Below, piece by piece: positions 20,901-29,708 of a DNA stretch of 64,000 nucleotides; within the stretch, counting starts at the first letter, position 1, and each line of letters begins with the position of its first letter. Made by a program: the position numbers and the translations under genes. The stretch covers positions 113,623 through 177,622 of the forward strand of contig NZ_CAMVPU010000003.1 of the NCBI RefSeq assembly GCF_947169445.1, read 5' to 3'. The notes under the pieces were generated by a model. That model searched no databases, was not told the origin of the DNA, and was given only the letters and a program-made list of their open reading frames with translations. The DNA comes from an uncultured Butyrivibrio sp. GTDB lineage: Bacteria; Bacillota; Clostridia; Lachnospirales; Lachnospiraceae.

Positions 20901-20934
20901 TAAGAGGGACGATGAGTTTAGTAATCTGTTGTAA
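14959..20934 (+). CDS. Giant C-terminally anchored surface protein of the CIS locus
   Basis: 1991 residues. Order: signal peptide (1 to about 42, ending near YTYA), a Gln-Pro-Glu-Gly heptad repeat region (about 75-158), a Cys/His-rich segment (about 173-316) with repeated H-T-G-V-C-x-x-C units, a long series of beta-sandwich domains, three or more similar Ig-like repeats (about 1130-1545, each with a V-x-D-x-F-Y motif and an ending like YLSTGxIxYD), a Ser/Gly linker (about 1653-1710), a final domain, one TM helix (about 1953-1977) and a short cytoplasmic tail. No LPXTG motif is seen. It probably projects from the envelope near the injection apparatus, as adhesin, receptor or exit structure. 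Function is inference; topology is clear. Confidence 0.75.
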   Translation: MKIGKQLRNLKTGAKRLFVGLMVLSLLCTVSGIGSIYTYATEPVPESLELTGGSQPNEGASTESSVGSQEGPESQPGNPEGQPANPEGQPATTEGEPSNTEGQPANNEGQPANPEGQPATTEGEPSNTEGQPANNEGQPATTEGEPSNTEGQPSNTENQPAGENIENGSNVQPCQEHQYEYTYDANTHTGVCKICNDTFTANHEFAESRTEDGKIRRACTICGYEEIIEDDGTLNVHDHEYEYTDNGDGTHTGVCSLCGDDDPEKIITQAHTMGEWEPDGHGNHTRTCLFCDYTEVEECTFDEETGLCTVCGFNRNELSLRNSLSVKKTGTLKLLGAPSGTTINHDSSKTYDEEVIREFFTITNTDDVTYDGTEKTFCSYYATGATTVNIVEPGGSNVRKYTTTGDLKVSYVNSSGTTASSVKDAGNYTAKFSLDVSYTAPGSTTATSQTLTYSDSTVHKIYQKSLSDSDITIDPGNIEDYSTCARTGEFGQWFSASFNNTTIPVTYSVSPTVDGAPASNVDYNVTMSPAATATNFTGSVSRTISVPRITLLFDGFEEIANAYYNQVLVTCSGYVISDSASGTYAASYTLNQSGDKTLYVKKTLSDGTNGPAIKVNTGQVTISNEAPNFGITFDNCFSTAPSPKGTATGGVYKVPYTGAEQQLFSSLGTIRDLVNTSTPSGYIITAVDTAGLVNKSATNVGKYKVTLTLKLTANYGGASFTNTVYKDYEFEIYKLSLSDASISVKNDFKTADGKIDYLKVSGSDYKSAIEVTVGGTTLSSDGYNVEVAGMPEIPTAGNGYNVTISPNGDVYVGTKTENSLLWVTDVGLKYQGYSQADSSATINSYYIQDVTVKPEDTIYQIGLDGNSFSTELKITESCKNKVFTVYLKGTEKGKVFKKATGELEIRQPVVKYDGSTTKQSEYVKSVKLSADSFKISAVTPATTITPAPVLPIAEYEYANSATSVTVTFKDDGSIKYQGAITVTLTDVVVVDDDIISNFGLLFNNAAYKSYFNEAVTITGLVNDASHIQFSKPGQNDFKDFYYVEAEGKHSITVDLQVKAGDPAVTNLPASNQRIRTFTIDKTAPSGVIEIEGQGKEAGITKKYTGFTSDSSTAFGVTSQPKIKITSEDGLSGVAKVQYLVADKFYSSSASLLKDHAVDSYSWQDYSSATSIGFSQGAHNYLYVAVYDNAGNATYLSTGDIMYDNYGPKGRIVVGDYSSSSFQSMDSVALSVNAATTVSIVEDTSEFTVSSIEFFVSDKFYKDVVSVTNAVAAGAETWRNKDLFTPTIIAGKKNYVYAVFRSTSGFEMYISSGAIVYDTIAPIITANAVTKSSDNKYVLEVTSTDSLSGVGKMKVIYSYENSGSGAAPGKEDIAKSGVDLTVTDAGDGTYKGVYSVESYDAARNYVFYVVSIDNAGNVSDVSSSKVSSSVTSNIGSIKVDDYVSDNFKTQDSTAMYTQSVSQATITASNDKVGVDRVEFYVSDTFYASPEAVEAAIKEKSAWSRYSEAYRPTTAVDKKNYIYARIVDKNGNNTYLSTGSIIYDTVSPVLTGHVVTRAENSSEFKVAVAAKDTLSGVNRFKMIIQEKTSDNMSAPTAKEIFENGATVDTSKEENGISAGAATLTHLDVSKTYIFYFIAIDRAGNISGVETQESKPSSSASASGSGSGSGSKSGSGSGSGQGMTPAPSGIAGSGNGSQGSRGGSPSGTQSPSKSSTSSNPLGSKDREISRSPYIKDATGNAKIGEAATGGWKKISTEIKNASTGSVVEVEMSGTSKIPRELLESMNGKDVTVKLNMADNVQWEIKGDKVSAESLSEKNMGVKLGSRNIPEKVLSEVTGSYPHVEFSMLSSEDYGFGAAITIPVGTSSAGMNATLYKYNASSKELMAVGTAVIDAKGNVKFDVSEAADYTVVVSPEKLLTTADASASGGLLINDLATQQSSIGSSSIRFTDIFGQGRSVGVWLIVMAAISAGLSFAILFAPSLQIKRDDEFSNLL
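15181..15432 (+). repeat. Twelve 21-bp tandem repeats with an 84-bp higher-order unit
   Basis: Inside the surface-protein gene, twelve in-frame units encode the heptad [QE]-P-[AS]-[NT]-x-E-[GN]. Units 2-5 (15202-15285) and units 6-9 (15286-15369) are identical except for one base, so the array grew by a recent 84-bp duplication. Such arrays change length by slippage or recombination and would alter the reach of the protein's stalk. Confidence 0.9.
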
Positions 20935-20941
20935 GTAACTT

Positions 20942-20977
20942 TTCCAAAGACCAAAAGAGATTTTTGGGCCTTTGGAA
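20942..20977 (+). other. Inverted repeat between surface-protein gene and next gene
   Basis: An 11-base arm (TTCCAAAGACC) pairs with GGCCTTTGGAA, with one mismatch and a 14-base loop, directly after the stop codon of the surface-protein gene. No T-run follows, so it is not a standard terminator. It could be an mRNA stability or processing element that sets different levels for upstream and downstream genes, or hold back the ribosome site 5 bases beyond. Confidence 0.5.
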
Positions 20978-20993
20978 TTATAGGAGAATGAAT

Positions 20994-21845
20994 GTGAGTT
21001 ATTATGTTAGTTTACTGGATCCGGTTGAACTACTGAGATATCCGAAAATTCCCGGGGGTTACGCTGATATTAAAAAAGATAGATGCATTATCCTGGGAGT
21101 TTTTGAAGATGAAGCAAAGTATAACCTTCTTGGGTGCGTTATTGCAGCCGTGTCAGCGCAAGATACCAAAAGAGCAATACTTAAATATCTCTATATTAAA
21201 GAGTCTGAGTCTAAAGACCGTATTTTCGTTTCTCTTATCTACAATCTTAGGGCTGAGCTTATCACCTACAGTGTGAACAGGCTTTATTTTAATGTTTATA
21301 TGATTGATGGACAAGCAGAGGAGCCTTTGACACAGGATCTTATAAATCTGATCCGTGGTATTCCATCCAAAAAGGAGTACTACGCAGCAGGCTACTTTGT
21401 CCAGGATATCTGTGATAGTGCAATTATGGTATGGCGTTACCAGAAGATGGACGAAAACGTACATGTTGGACATTTCTATGAATATTCAAGTGGGAAATGC
21501 AGGAATTTCCTTAAAAAGCTTGGAAAGGTGGATGCAACAACGGAAAGTCCCTACAGCAGATTCTATATGATGAACAATTCACCAATAGGAGCAGTCTGTA
21601 TGGAGCAGCCCGATGATAACACAATAGTTATAAGCAGCATGTCTTCTGCAAAAGGAAAGAAAAAAGACATTGTATATGCGGCTCTTTTGACAGGAGCGCT
21701 TAGCGATGCTTTTCTTGAACATGGACTTGAATTTAGAATCCTTTTCAGGTCAGAAAGCAGTGAGGACATTGAAATAATAGAAAAGTACCTTGGCGAATCC
21801 ACCATTCCTGTCACATATAAATCCTATTTTATTCCAATACAGTAG
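20994..21845 (+). CDS. Unrecognised protein in the CIS operon, possibly GNAT-fold-like
   Basis: 283 residues from a GTG start. GTG at 20994 fits the AGGAG at 20982-20986 with a spacing of seven; the ATG at 20988 is too close and the TTG at 20964 lies inside a hairpin. The first half has a strand-strand-helix rhythm like GNAT proteins (ILGVFEDEAKYNLLGCVIAA, then AILKYLYIKESESKDRIFVS), and the second half may repeat it, but the acetyl-CoA loop motif is not clear. No function can be assigned. Position between the surface protein and the 2609-residue protein suggests a chaperone or accessory role. Confidence 0.55.
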   Translation: MSYYVSLLDPVELLRYPKIPGGYADIKKDRCIILGVFEDEAKYNLLGCVIAAVSAQDTKRAILKYLYIKESESKDRIFVSLIYNLRAELITYSVNRLYFNVYMIDGQAEEPLTQDLINLIRGIPSKKEYYAAGYFVQDICDSAIMVWRYQKMDENVHVGHFYEYSSGKCRNFLKKLGKVDATTESPYSRFYMMNNSPIGAVCMEQPDDNTIVISSMSSAKGKKKDIVYAALLTGALSDAFLEHGLEFRILFRSESSEDIEIIEKYLGESTIPVTYKSYFIPIQ

Positions 21846-21866
21846 CACTTTTGAGAGGGTAATACT

Positions 21867-24800
21867 ATGAGCGGAGATAATAATCAAGAGCAGATAAAAA
21901 AACAACCTGTAGAACCAATAAATGTACAGACCACCACGCAAAGTGATCCTATAAATGTAGCACCACTGCAGCAGACTACTTCGCAGATTCAGACAGAACT
22001 CACCGATTTCCAGCTAAGGGAAATGGCAAGATGGGATACTGTTTCCGGCTTTAAGATGAAATCCGGTGAGACGGACATCCTTGAGAGTTCATATCGAAAA
22101 GATTATGACAAGCTTAATCTTTTCGAGCTTCGCGATGCACTTAAAAAAGATAAAAAGTCTCAGTCCGTAAGGTTTGCAGCTATGGTAGGGAACGTTGATA
22201 TTCTTCTTAGAATGTCGCAAACAGGTGGTAGAGACGTAGATGAAAAGGGAAAAAACTTTATAAGAGACTTTGGCGATACATTGTTTGCAGCCAAGCAGTC
22301 TGTTCACGATTATCTTACCTATCAGCGTGATAGAACTCATATTTTTGACAATGGTAAGCGAAGACTTGATATTGCAGAAAGATTAGAGATTCTTCTTGAC
22401 CAGCTCTCCGAGAAAATTAATGAGCGCATGGTGCAGATGCCGGAGGAGAAGAAGCGAAGAGCTCAGTATAAGAGCGAGAATTTGTCTGAGGATGAGATAA
22501 AACAGCGTGAGATAGTGCATCAGCTGGATGCTGAAGCGCTAGATACACTGCGTATTATAGAGACCGGTGAATTTGGACCCAAGATGGATGAAGAGACCAA
22601 AAAGAAGGTTCAGGAAACATGGCTTGCCGGAAACTTTACCAAGGAGCTTAAAAAGCTTCTTAATGCCCCTGATAAGGTCAGAACCAAGGAAGAAAAGAAC
22701 GAATTTCTGGCAAAACTTATCGATAAAAATAATCTTCTTCTTGCCAATAAGGTGACAATACTGACACAGATTGAAAGTGCCGGTAAGGTTACTATGGGCA
22801 TGCCATGGCTTGAAGAGGATTTAAAGAAGTATGTTACCGACAGACTTACATCTGAAGATTATCTAACGCTTCAGCCGCAGGAAATAGCTGTTAAGACAAA
22901 AGAATTGATAGATCAGTATTCAGGTCACTATGCATCCGAACTTAGCCAGCTAAAAGAAAGGCGTGATAAAGTATTAAAGCTTATTCCTCTTCCCGGTGGC
23001 ATTAGTGAAGATGCAATTTTCTTTGATATATATTCATATCCGCAGATGCAGACAATGATGATTGAATCTACGGATGAAGAATTTGAAGTGCAATATCGAG
23101 CTTTACTTGAAAAGGTAACTGCTGACGAGCATGAAATCCAGGAGGTACTATCCAAGAAATATTCTGCGGTTTCATGTAAGGCAATCTCTAAGCGTCTTAA
23201 CAGCTATATGGTAGGACTGCGTCTATTTGGCGATTCAGAAAAGATTCTTACTCAGCTTGGACTTTTCCAAAACGAAATACAGTTTCTGGCCTCCAACGAG
23301 TTTAAGGCTGAGAGAATGCTTGAGAGCGTAGTCAAGTCCCTTAAGATTCCAAAATATTACAAGGATTCGCTTTTGAAAAAGCTAACAGGTGGAGACTATG
23401 AATCCTTCCTTAAGCATGATACTGAGTATTGGATAAAAGAAGGGAAGACTCTTGGAGAAAATTATAAGGCCAATTCGAGTGCACATGATAAAGTTCTAAA
23501 TGGCAGAAGACTACCCAAGTTTATTAAAAAAATCTTTGGTGTTCAGGAATTTACTACCACAAAAGAGCTTTGGGATAAGCTGGATGACCTTGAAAAAAAG
23601 GCTGTAGAAATGACGCCTCAGGAGTATAAGGATGCGCTTGATAAGATAGTAAAAGAAGGGGAATTATCCAGAGACAAGAAGCTTACAAAAGAAGAACAGC
23701 TTACCAGGAGAAGATTTAATGAGGCGGAAAAACAAAAGCAGCGAAAGGTAAACTCTGCCTACGAGAGAGATAGAATCAGCCAGATTGGTGATAGCTGCAA
23801 AGATAGATTTCTTCTTCAGATTGCCCAAAAGAGTCAGGACAGTTTAAGCCACTACAGGAAGGTTGACTCTATTTATAAGCACACGGAAGCCTTTGAAAGA
23901 CAGCAAAGCGAATTTAAGAAGATTGCACTTAAGGAGGTATATAAGGAAAGAAGGGATGAGTTCAAAAAGCTTCTTTCCAAACACAATGTTCCTGATGACA
24001 AAGTAAGTGAGCTTGAAAATGATTTCAAGTGGCTATTGGAAGATATGTATTCTACAGATGCTGATCTCCATGAGGATGAGCGTCTTACTTGCGAGCGCAT
24101 GAACCTCGAGAACTACGGAGTAAGAACCTTTGAAGAGGCTCTTTTAAAAATCGAGAGCTATATTCCTGCGCTTAAAGATGGTGATGTTCCGGAGGAAGTT
24201 AAGAAGGCCGAGCAAAAACTGCAAAGTGGAATAACCACCATTAAGGAGTTTGAAGGCGGAGTCTATATGGATATAGCTGATGTGCTTACGGAAATTCCGG
24301 AAGTATATCAGACTATCATGAATAAGGATCAAAACGCACTCAAGGATCTCCTTGAAAATAACCTGGCGCCTAAGCTTGTTCCCATTTTAAAAGCTAAGGG
24401 AACTTTTAAGGAGAAGGAATCCTTTGGAGAAGGTACATATAGGAATTATCTTTTTACTAATCTAAAGAAGATATATTCAGGGGATATTGCCGGTGATGAG
24501 AAATTCTATGTCGATCAGCTAAAAGAGTATGCGAACAGAATGTATGCTGTCAGAATTGGCGCGAATTTCGAAAATATCCGTAGAAAACTCCATGATCAAA
24601 TGGAGAAAGAGTTTAAAGAGGCTAATCCGAAGAGTAAAAAGAAATATGATCGTGACAATACAGTAAACATCTCCAGAATAGTAGATGTTCTTTATACCAT
24701 GCAGTTAAAGGCCGAGGATCCGGAAGTCTATGAGGAAATCCTTGATCCTGAGAAGGCTCTTACAATGGCAAAGAGAATTTTAGAAGAAAGAAAGGATGAC

Positions 24801-27800
24801 GTTAAGGCCAAGGATGTTCAGGTCGACTCTGCAATCAAGGATGCTGTCCAGGCTGCGGAGAATAATGCGGATCTTAAGAACTTATTTAAAGACCGGGAAG
24901 AAGCAAGGAAAGATGTTACAACCAGGATTCATGCCGGGAAATATGATAGAACAGACTATTTGGACCTTGATTTTAGAGGCTTAAAGAAAACAAGTTTAGG
25001 TAAATCCTTAGTTCGCGTTGGCGAAAAAGGAGCTTTTAGCGTATCTGTAAATAAAAAGCATGCGAACATGGTAAGGGATGCTATCACCAAACAGTGCGAT
25101 TTTGTACTTCCACCTGTGCTTAGGGATGCCCTTATCGAGTATGCTGCTGTAGATGATACGCTGGTTGTAGAAGACTATATTACTAAAAGTGATACGGCGC
25201 CAATGGATGGGGATTTGTATCGTCATGCCTATAGGATGAATGCGCTTTATCAGAACCTTATAAGAGATATAGAAGGCAGTAATGCCATGTCTGCTGAAGA
25301 AGCGCAGATGTTTATAGTGCGCATATTCTCAGACCGTCGGCTATCGCGCGGATATTTTGATGATGGAGTAACAAATGATAAGACACCTATTTCTTTTGAA
25401 GAAATAAGAAAGTCTAATGACTTCAAGGTATTCAGACAAAATTATGCAAAGCTCAAAGAATTTGACGATGTCGAATATTCCGATGCATCTCTTCAGAGGG
25501 AACAGGCGGAGATCTCCAAGAATCTTCGTATGATGCTCGTTACCGGTGTCGGACTTAACAAGAAGGACGAAAAGGGCAAAAAGATAAACTATGCTGAGCT
25601 TAATACCTCAAGCAAGCTTCTCGATTACAACAAAGAGATTAGACAGGCGATTGAGCGTCATCAGAAATACATGTATCTTTCAGCTAAGGTTGAGCAGCTC
25701 ATAAGAGCAGAGGTTTCCGAATTCAGGAAGAAGTCAGAGGATCCAAGTCAGGACAAGAGCATTGGATTTTTCTTGCAGGAGCAGGAGATACTGGCTCTTC
25801 GTAAGTACTTTACCAGTGACCTTATTAAGGAATTAAAAGATGGTACAGAGTATAACGAGGAGAGCTGGAAGAATAAAATCAAAGAGACTTATGGAGACGA
25901 TAATAAACGCAGATACCTTCTTACAGGGAAAGACAGTATTTCTTCCAAAGATATGAGCACTCTTGAAAATGCCAAAATGGATGGAGATGTGGATGAAGCT
26001 TTCCTTGCAAAGAGCATTGAGAATTCTGCGATTGTTTTCCATGGAAGATCCAACAGATATCAGGAACTTGATGAAGACCAGAAGAAATTCTTTGCGCTTG
26101 GTCTTATGATGATGGATAGGGGTGCCATTGGCTACGGAACCAATGGTACGAGCGAGCTATTACAGGCACAGAAGCAAAAGAAGATTAATGCTGAGCAAAT
26201 ATCTGCAGAGATCCAGAAATATATAAGGGGCGAGGAATTCCATATTAACATCAACTATAAGGAAGCTTTCTTTAAGCTGTTTGACGTTGATGATTTTGCA
26301 CTGATTGACGAGCTGCCAATGTCAAAAGACGCTTTTGAAAAGGCTATGTCTTTTGCCAAGACTATTTATTCCAAAAAGCAAAAGTACCAGATGGGCGAAA
26401 AAGATATGGATCGCGTAAGGGACGGCTATGCATCCATCGAAACGGCTTACCATAAGAGCGGTAAATCACAGCTCAATGAAGTTGATAAGCTTCAGAGTGT
26501 TCCACTTACCAAAGAAAGCGTAATTTCCAGGCTGATTGACTATGCCAAAAAAGATCAGATATCCAAATCCAAAATGCTCATTGGAGGAGGAATTGCTCTT
26601 GTAGGTGGTGGAGTTGTAATTGCCGGAAATGTCCTGCGCGGTAAGGATCTTGAAGAAGCCAAGAAAAAATTCAAAGAAAAGGGCAGAGAGGAAAAAGATG
26701 CCGAGCTGGATGCAGTTGAAGAACTTGTTGATTCCGGTGTTGCAACGCTGGGACTTGCAGCTGCTGGATTAGGAGCAGCTGGGGCCAATGATGCGGCCGG
26801 GCAATACAAGAAAGTGGCATCATGCCTTCGTCGTCTTGAAAAGCTTGCAAATAACGAAGAGGAGACCAGGCTCTTCCTTAGAATAATGCAGGATCGAACA
26901 GTGCTCGATGATAGCACGGGAGATCCAAGTGAGCATGCTGATCAGGAGCAGAGAGACCTTCTGTTCAATGCACTTACAGGAGATGCCAATATTGCTGCTT
27001 CTACATTAAGCGGCTATGAAGATAATGCTTCCTGCCACCAGGCACTTGTAAATGCTCTGAGCTTCCAGCTTCGAGACGATATGTTCTTTAAAGGGAAAGT
27101 GCTGGGACCTGAGCACTATGCTAATGGGGCATTACAGCGAACAACCACTATTGACTGGGATCTGATTGAAAAAGCCTTTAAATTCATGGATGACATCCTG
27201 GATAGAAGGGCTACAGTTCAGGCTACCACGCGAGCAAGCGAGTTCATAAGACAGGCTGGAAACAAAGATGCCATAAAGGAACTTGATGAGCTTGAACAAA
27301 AGCATGAACAGGACAAAAAGAGCTTTGGCAGGGAAGAAATAGAGAAAAAACTTGAAGAACAAGCCCTTAAAGCGACAAACATCTTTGGAAAAGAGGATGA
27401 AGAGGTTCAGAGAGCCTGGGCTGGTTATCAGTCGCTTACGGATCAGGAAAAGAATCTGTTCTTTAAGGTTCTGCAAAGAAGAGATCTTCTTGATATTTCC
27501 AAGAAGGATTATGTTAAGAGTTTCTTTGGAATATCCGATCGTAATTTTCTGAATGCTACAGGAAGGAGTAAGCTTCTGGATGAGTATATCCAGACTTCTC
27601 TTGGAGATGGCGTAGGAGTTACGTTAAATGAGGATGCACATTATCAGGCCATGAAGACTCTTTTGTCTACACAGGTCAGTGATATTGTGAACCACAGAAA
27701 GATGAGTAAGGATCTTTCAGGGAAGGTAACAGGTATTTTCTCTTATGAGAGATTTGGCTTCTTTGGGAGAGGAACTGCTATCGACTGGAAGCTGTTTAAG

Positions 27801-29696
27801 CGAGCTCTGAATTTCGTCAACCGTGCCAAGAATGAACTAAAAACTCATGAGGGCAATTCGCTCTTATATCAGGGAGCCGGTGACATTGAAAAGAATGGTC
27901 ATATGGATGTAGATTACAGCTTCCTTAGAAGGAATTTCCATAAGACCGGCAATCAGTGGGCAAGGTTTGTCGGAAAACTTGCAGCTAAGAGGGCAAAAGA
28001 AGCCATAGGTCTTGATGGGACTCTGAATACCATAGTAGGTTTAGTGGATGCTGCCAAGGCTGGGCTTGGAGCACTTGGTGTCAATGATGGTCCTATTGGA
28101 AAGGGGCTTGAATTTGTAGCCAAGTATGGAAAAGAGGCTCAGAGCTTTTCTAAGAGTCTTGATGGTCAGACTAAGTCTCAGTTTGAGGCACTAAAGGTAA
28201 ATACTGAGAAGGAACAGAAAGAGGCTGATAAGACCGAGGCTCAAAAAGAAGCTGATAAGAAGAAAGCTAAGGAAAAAGAAGAAAAGCGTAGAGCTGAGCT
28301 AAAATTCTACGATCAGATGGAGGAAGGCTTTAATAATATTATCGCCGAAAAGAAGAGTGTAGAAGGTGCAATTAAGCAGATGGAGACTTTTCTTACCACA
28401 AGCCTTAGTATTCACCTTAGACAGGAATTTGGACAGGAAGAAGCCAAAGCAGATAAAAAGAATCTGGTTGAACAAAATCAGCAGGTACATGATGAGAAGA
28501 AAGGCGATATAAGAGATACTTACGAAAAGGCTAGATCGGTTACCACTCAGATAGGAAACATCTGGGATAGGGTCGATAGTGTACCATTTGCCAATAATCT
28601 AAAAAAGCTTCTTGCCAATAAGGTAAAGGATGTGGTTTTGGATGACCTGGTTAACAAAAAGCTGCTAGACGGAAAGTCAGTAGAAGAAGATAGCGATGGA
28701 AATCCGGTTCTTCTTACTAAGGATGAAAAGATCAAAAAGCTTGAAGAGAAGGCTATGGAAGCTATCAAGGACAATGTTGAAAGCATGTTCAAGAATGTTT
28801 TCGGTGAGGAATTTGCCAAAAATCTTCAGTCCTTTGAGCAGGTTATCTATGATTCAAAGAAATTTATATCTGATGGAATCGGATACATAACCAAAGGAAT
28901 AGGTTATGCACAAAGATGCACCGCGCATGTGAAGAATATTGCCCAGAGTATCGGGAATATGAAAAAGCTTAGCCAGGGTCAGGAAGATGCTTTAAGTCAC
29001 AGTAAGGAGGATCAGGAAAAACTTGAAAAGGCCGGCGAGAAGAGACTTTCAGAGAAGCAGCTTGAAAAAGCTAAGCAGACTCATGAGATGCATCAGGGAC
29101 TTGGCGATATGTCCAAGACCATAGCTGAAGCGATGCAGGTATTTGGAATAGCATCTGATGTTATTAATATGGCAGTGGATACAGCCAACACATTCGGTGA
29201 GAAGCTTCAATACGGCACGCAATATATTGCAAATGCAGTTCAGGATGGTCTTGAATTTGTTATGTTTGCTCTTCGCGTAATGACTGACAGAAGTGCGCTT
29301 CAGGATTATCTGTTTACTACCCCTGAAGGAAGGAGAATAGTCACAAAGGCTCAGAACGGCTTTAAAAAGTCCAAGGGAACAAATGCACAGAAGAATGCAC
29401 GAAAGCTGGATTCTGTAATGAAGGACTATTCACTGTTCAATCAGGCTAAAAACGTGGATGTTCTTGATATTATATCGGATGCACAGGGGTATGAGCATAC
29501 CAGCGAACTGGTTGAGGATGTAGGAATGAGTATGGCGCAGTCTATCGTATTTTGCGCCAGCAAGTTCAATCCTATGATGGAAACCAAGCTTATGGCAATA
29601 ACTGTTATGACTGTTATGGGAATGAAAGCAGATATAGGTAATATTTCTCCTGCAACAGTCAGCAAGCTCTTTAACAACTTTAAGATGTCCAGATAA
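21867..29696 (+). CDS. 2609-residue helical protein: candidate tape measure or cargo of the CIS
   Basis: A very long, charged, mostly helical protein with no signal peptide. Visible structure: a large Lys/Glu-rich N-terminal half; a block near residues 1397-1500, 1664-1778 and 1857-1988 that recurs three times (an L-x-x-x-Q-K-x-F-F-like helix ending in R-D/R-x-x-L-D, and later a D-W-x-L-[IF]-[EK]-[KR]-A-[FL]-x-F helix); two Gly/Ala-rich hydrophobic stretches (about 1570-1590 and 1622-1640) and a related one near 2057-2075; then a Lys/Glu/Ala-rich coiled coil (about 2100-2160). Hydrophobic stretches within a long helical protein fit a tape measure, which is otherwise missing here, but the repeats also fit a giant membrane-active effector. 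Both are inference. Confidence 0.7.
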   Translation: MSGDNNQEQIKKQPVEPINVQTTTQSDPINVAPLQQTTSQIQTELTDFQLREMARWDTVSGFKMKSGETDILESSYRKDYDKLNLFELRDALKKDKKSQSVRFAAMVGNVDILLRMSQTGGRDVDEKGKNFIRDFGDTLFAAKQSVHDYLTYQRDRTHIFDNGKRRLDIAERLEILLDQLSEKINERMVQMPEEKKRRAQYKSENLSEDEIKQREIVHQLDAEALDTLRIIETGEFGPKMDEETKKKVQETWLAGNFTKELKKLLNAPDKVRTKEEKNEFLAKLIDKNNLLLANKVTILTQIESAGKVTMGMPWLEEDLKKYVTDRLTSEDYLTLQPQEIAVKTKELIDQYSGHYASELSQLKERRDKVLKLIPLPGGISEDAIFFDIYSYPQMQTMMIESTDEEFEVQYRALLEKVTADEHEIQEVLSKKYSAVSCKAISKRLNSYMVGLRLFGDSEKILTQLGLFQNEIQFLASNEFKAERMLESVVKSLKIPKYYKDSLLKKLTGGDYESFLKHDTEYWIKEGKTLGENYKANSSAHDKVLNGRRLPKFIKKIFGVQEFTTTKELWDKLDDLEKKAVEMTPQEYKDALDKIVKEGELSRDKKLTKEEQLTRRRFNEAEKQKQRKVNSAYERDRISQIGDSCKDRFLLQIAQKSQDSLSHYRKVDSIYKHTEAFERQQSEFKKIALKEVYKERRDEFKKLLSKHNVPDDKVSELENDFKWLLEDMYSTDADLHEDERLTCERMNLENYGVRTFEEALLKIESYIPALKDGDVPEEVKKAEQKLQSGITTIKEFEGGVYMDIADVLTEIPEVYQTIMNKDQNALKDLLENNLAPKLVPILKAKGTFKEKESFGEGTYRNYLFTNLKKIYSGDIAGDEKFYVDQLKEYANRMYAVRIGANFENIRRKLHDQMEKEFKEANPKSKKKYDRDNTVNISRIVDVLYTMQLKAEDPEVYEEILDPEKALTMAKRILEERKDDVKAKDVQVDSAIKDAVQAAENNADLKNLFKDREEARKDVTTRIHAGKYDRTDYLDLDFRGLKKTSLGKSLVRVGEKGAFSVSVNKKHANMVRDAITKQCDFVLPPVLRDALIEYAAVDDTLVVEDYITKSDTAPMDGDLYRHAYRMNALYQNLIRDIEGSNAMSAEEAQMFIVRIFSDRRLSRGYFDDGVTNDKTPISFEEIRKSNDFKVFRQNYAKLKEFDDVEYSDASLQREQAEISKNLRMMLVTGVGLNKKDEKGKKINYAELNTSSKLLDYNKEIRQAIERHQKYMYLSAKVEQLIRAEVSEFRKKSEDPSQDKSIGFFLQEQEILALRKYFTSDLIKELKDGTEYNEESWKNKIKETYGDDNKRRYLLTGKDSISSKDMSTLENAKMDGDVDEAFLAKSIENSAIVFHGRSNRYQELDEDQKKFFALGLMMMDRGAIGYGTNGTSELLQAQKQKKINAEQISAEIQKYIRGEEFHININYKEAFFKLFDVDDFALIDELPMSKDAFEKAMSFAKTIYSKKQKYQMGEKDMDRVRDGYASIETAYHKSGKSQLNEVDKLQSVPLTKESVISRLIDYAKKDQISKSKMLIGGGIALVGGGVVIAGNVLRGKDLEEAKKKFKEKGREEKDAELDAVEELVDSGVATLGLAAAGLGAAGANDAAGQYKKVASCLRRLEKLANNEEETRLFLRIMQDRTVLDDSTGDPSEHADQEQRDLLFNALTGDANIAASTLSGYEDNASCHQALVNALSFQLRDDMFFKGKVLGPEHYANGALQRTTTIDWDLIEKAFKFMDDILDRRATVQATTRASEFIRQAGNKDAIKELDELEQKHEQDKKSFGREEIEKKLEEQALKATNIFGKEDEEVQRAWAGYQSLTDQEKNLFFKVLQRRDLLDISKKDYVKSFFGISDRNFLNATGRSKLLDEYIQTSLGDGVGVTLNEDAHYQAMKTLLSTQVSDIVNHRKMSKDLSGKVTGIFSYERFGFFGRGTAIDWKLFKRALNFVNRAKNELKTHEGNSLLYQGAGDIEKNGHMDVDYSFLRRNFHKTGNQWARFVGKLAAKRAKEAIGLDGTLNTIVGLVDAAKAGLGALGVNDGPIGKGLEFVAKYGKEAQSFSKSLDGQTKSQFEALKVNTEKEQKEADKTEAQKEADKKKAKEKEEKRRAELKFYDQMEEGFNNIIAEKKSVEGAIKQMETFLTTSLSIHLRQEFGQEEAKADKKNLVEQNQQVHDEKKGDIRDTYEKARSVTTQIGNIWDRVDSVPFANNLKKLLANKVKDVVLDDLVNKKLLDGKSVEEDSDGNPVLLTKDEKIKKLEEKAMEAIKDNVESMFKNVFGEEFAKNLQSFEQVIYDSKKFISDGIGYITKGIGYAQRCTAHVKNIAQSIGNMKKLSQGQEDALSHSKEDQEKLEKAGEKRLSEKQLEKAKQTHEMHQGLGDMSKTIAEAMQVFGIASDVINMAVDTANTFGEKLQYGTQYIANAVQDGLEFVMFALRVMTDRSALQDYLFTTPEGRRIVTKAQNGFKKSKGTNAQKNARKLDSVMKDYSLFNQAKNVDVLDIISDAQGYEHTSELVEDVGMSMAQSIVFCASKFNPMMETKLMAITVMTVMGMKADIGNISPATVSKLFNNFKMSR

Positions 29697-29708
29697 AGGA
29701 GTTTTGTT

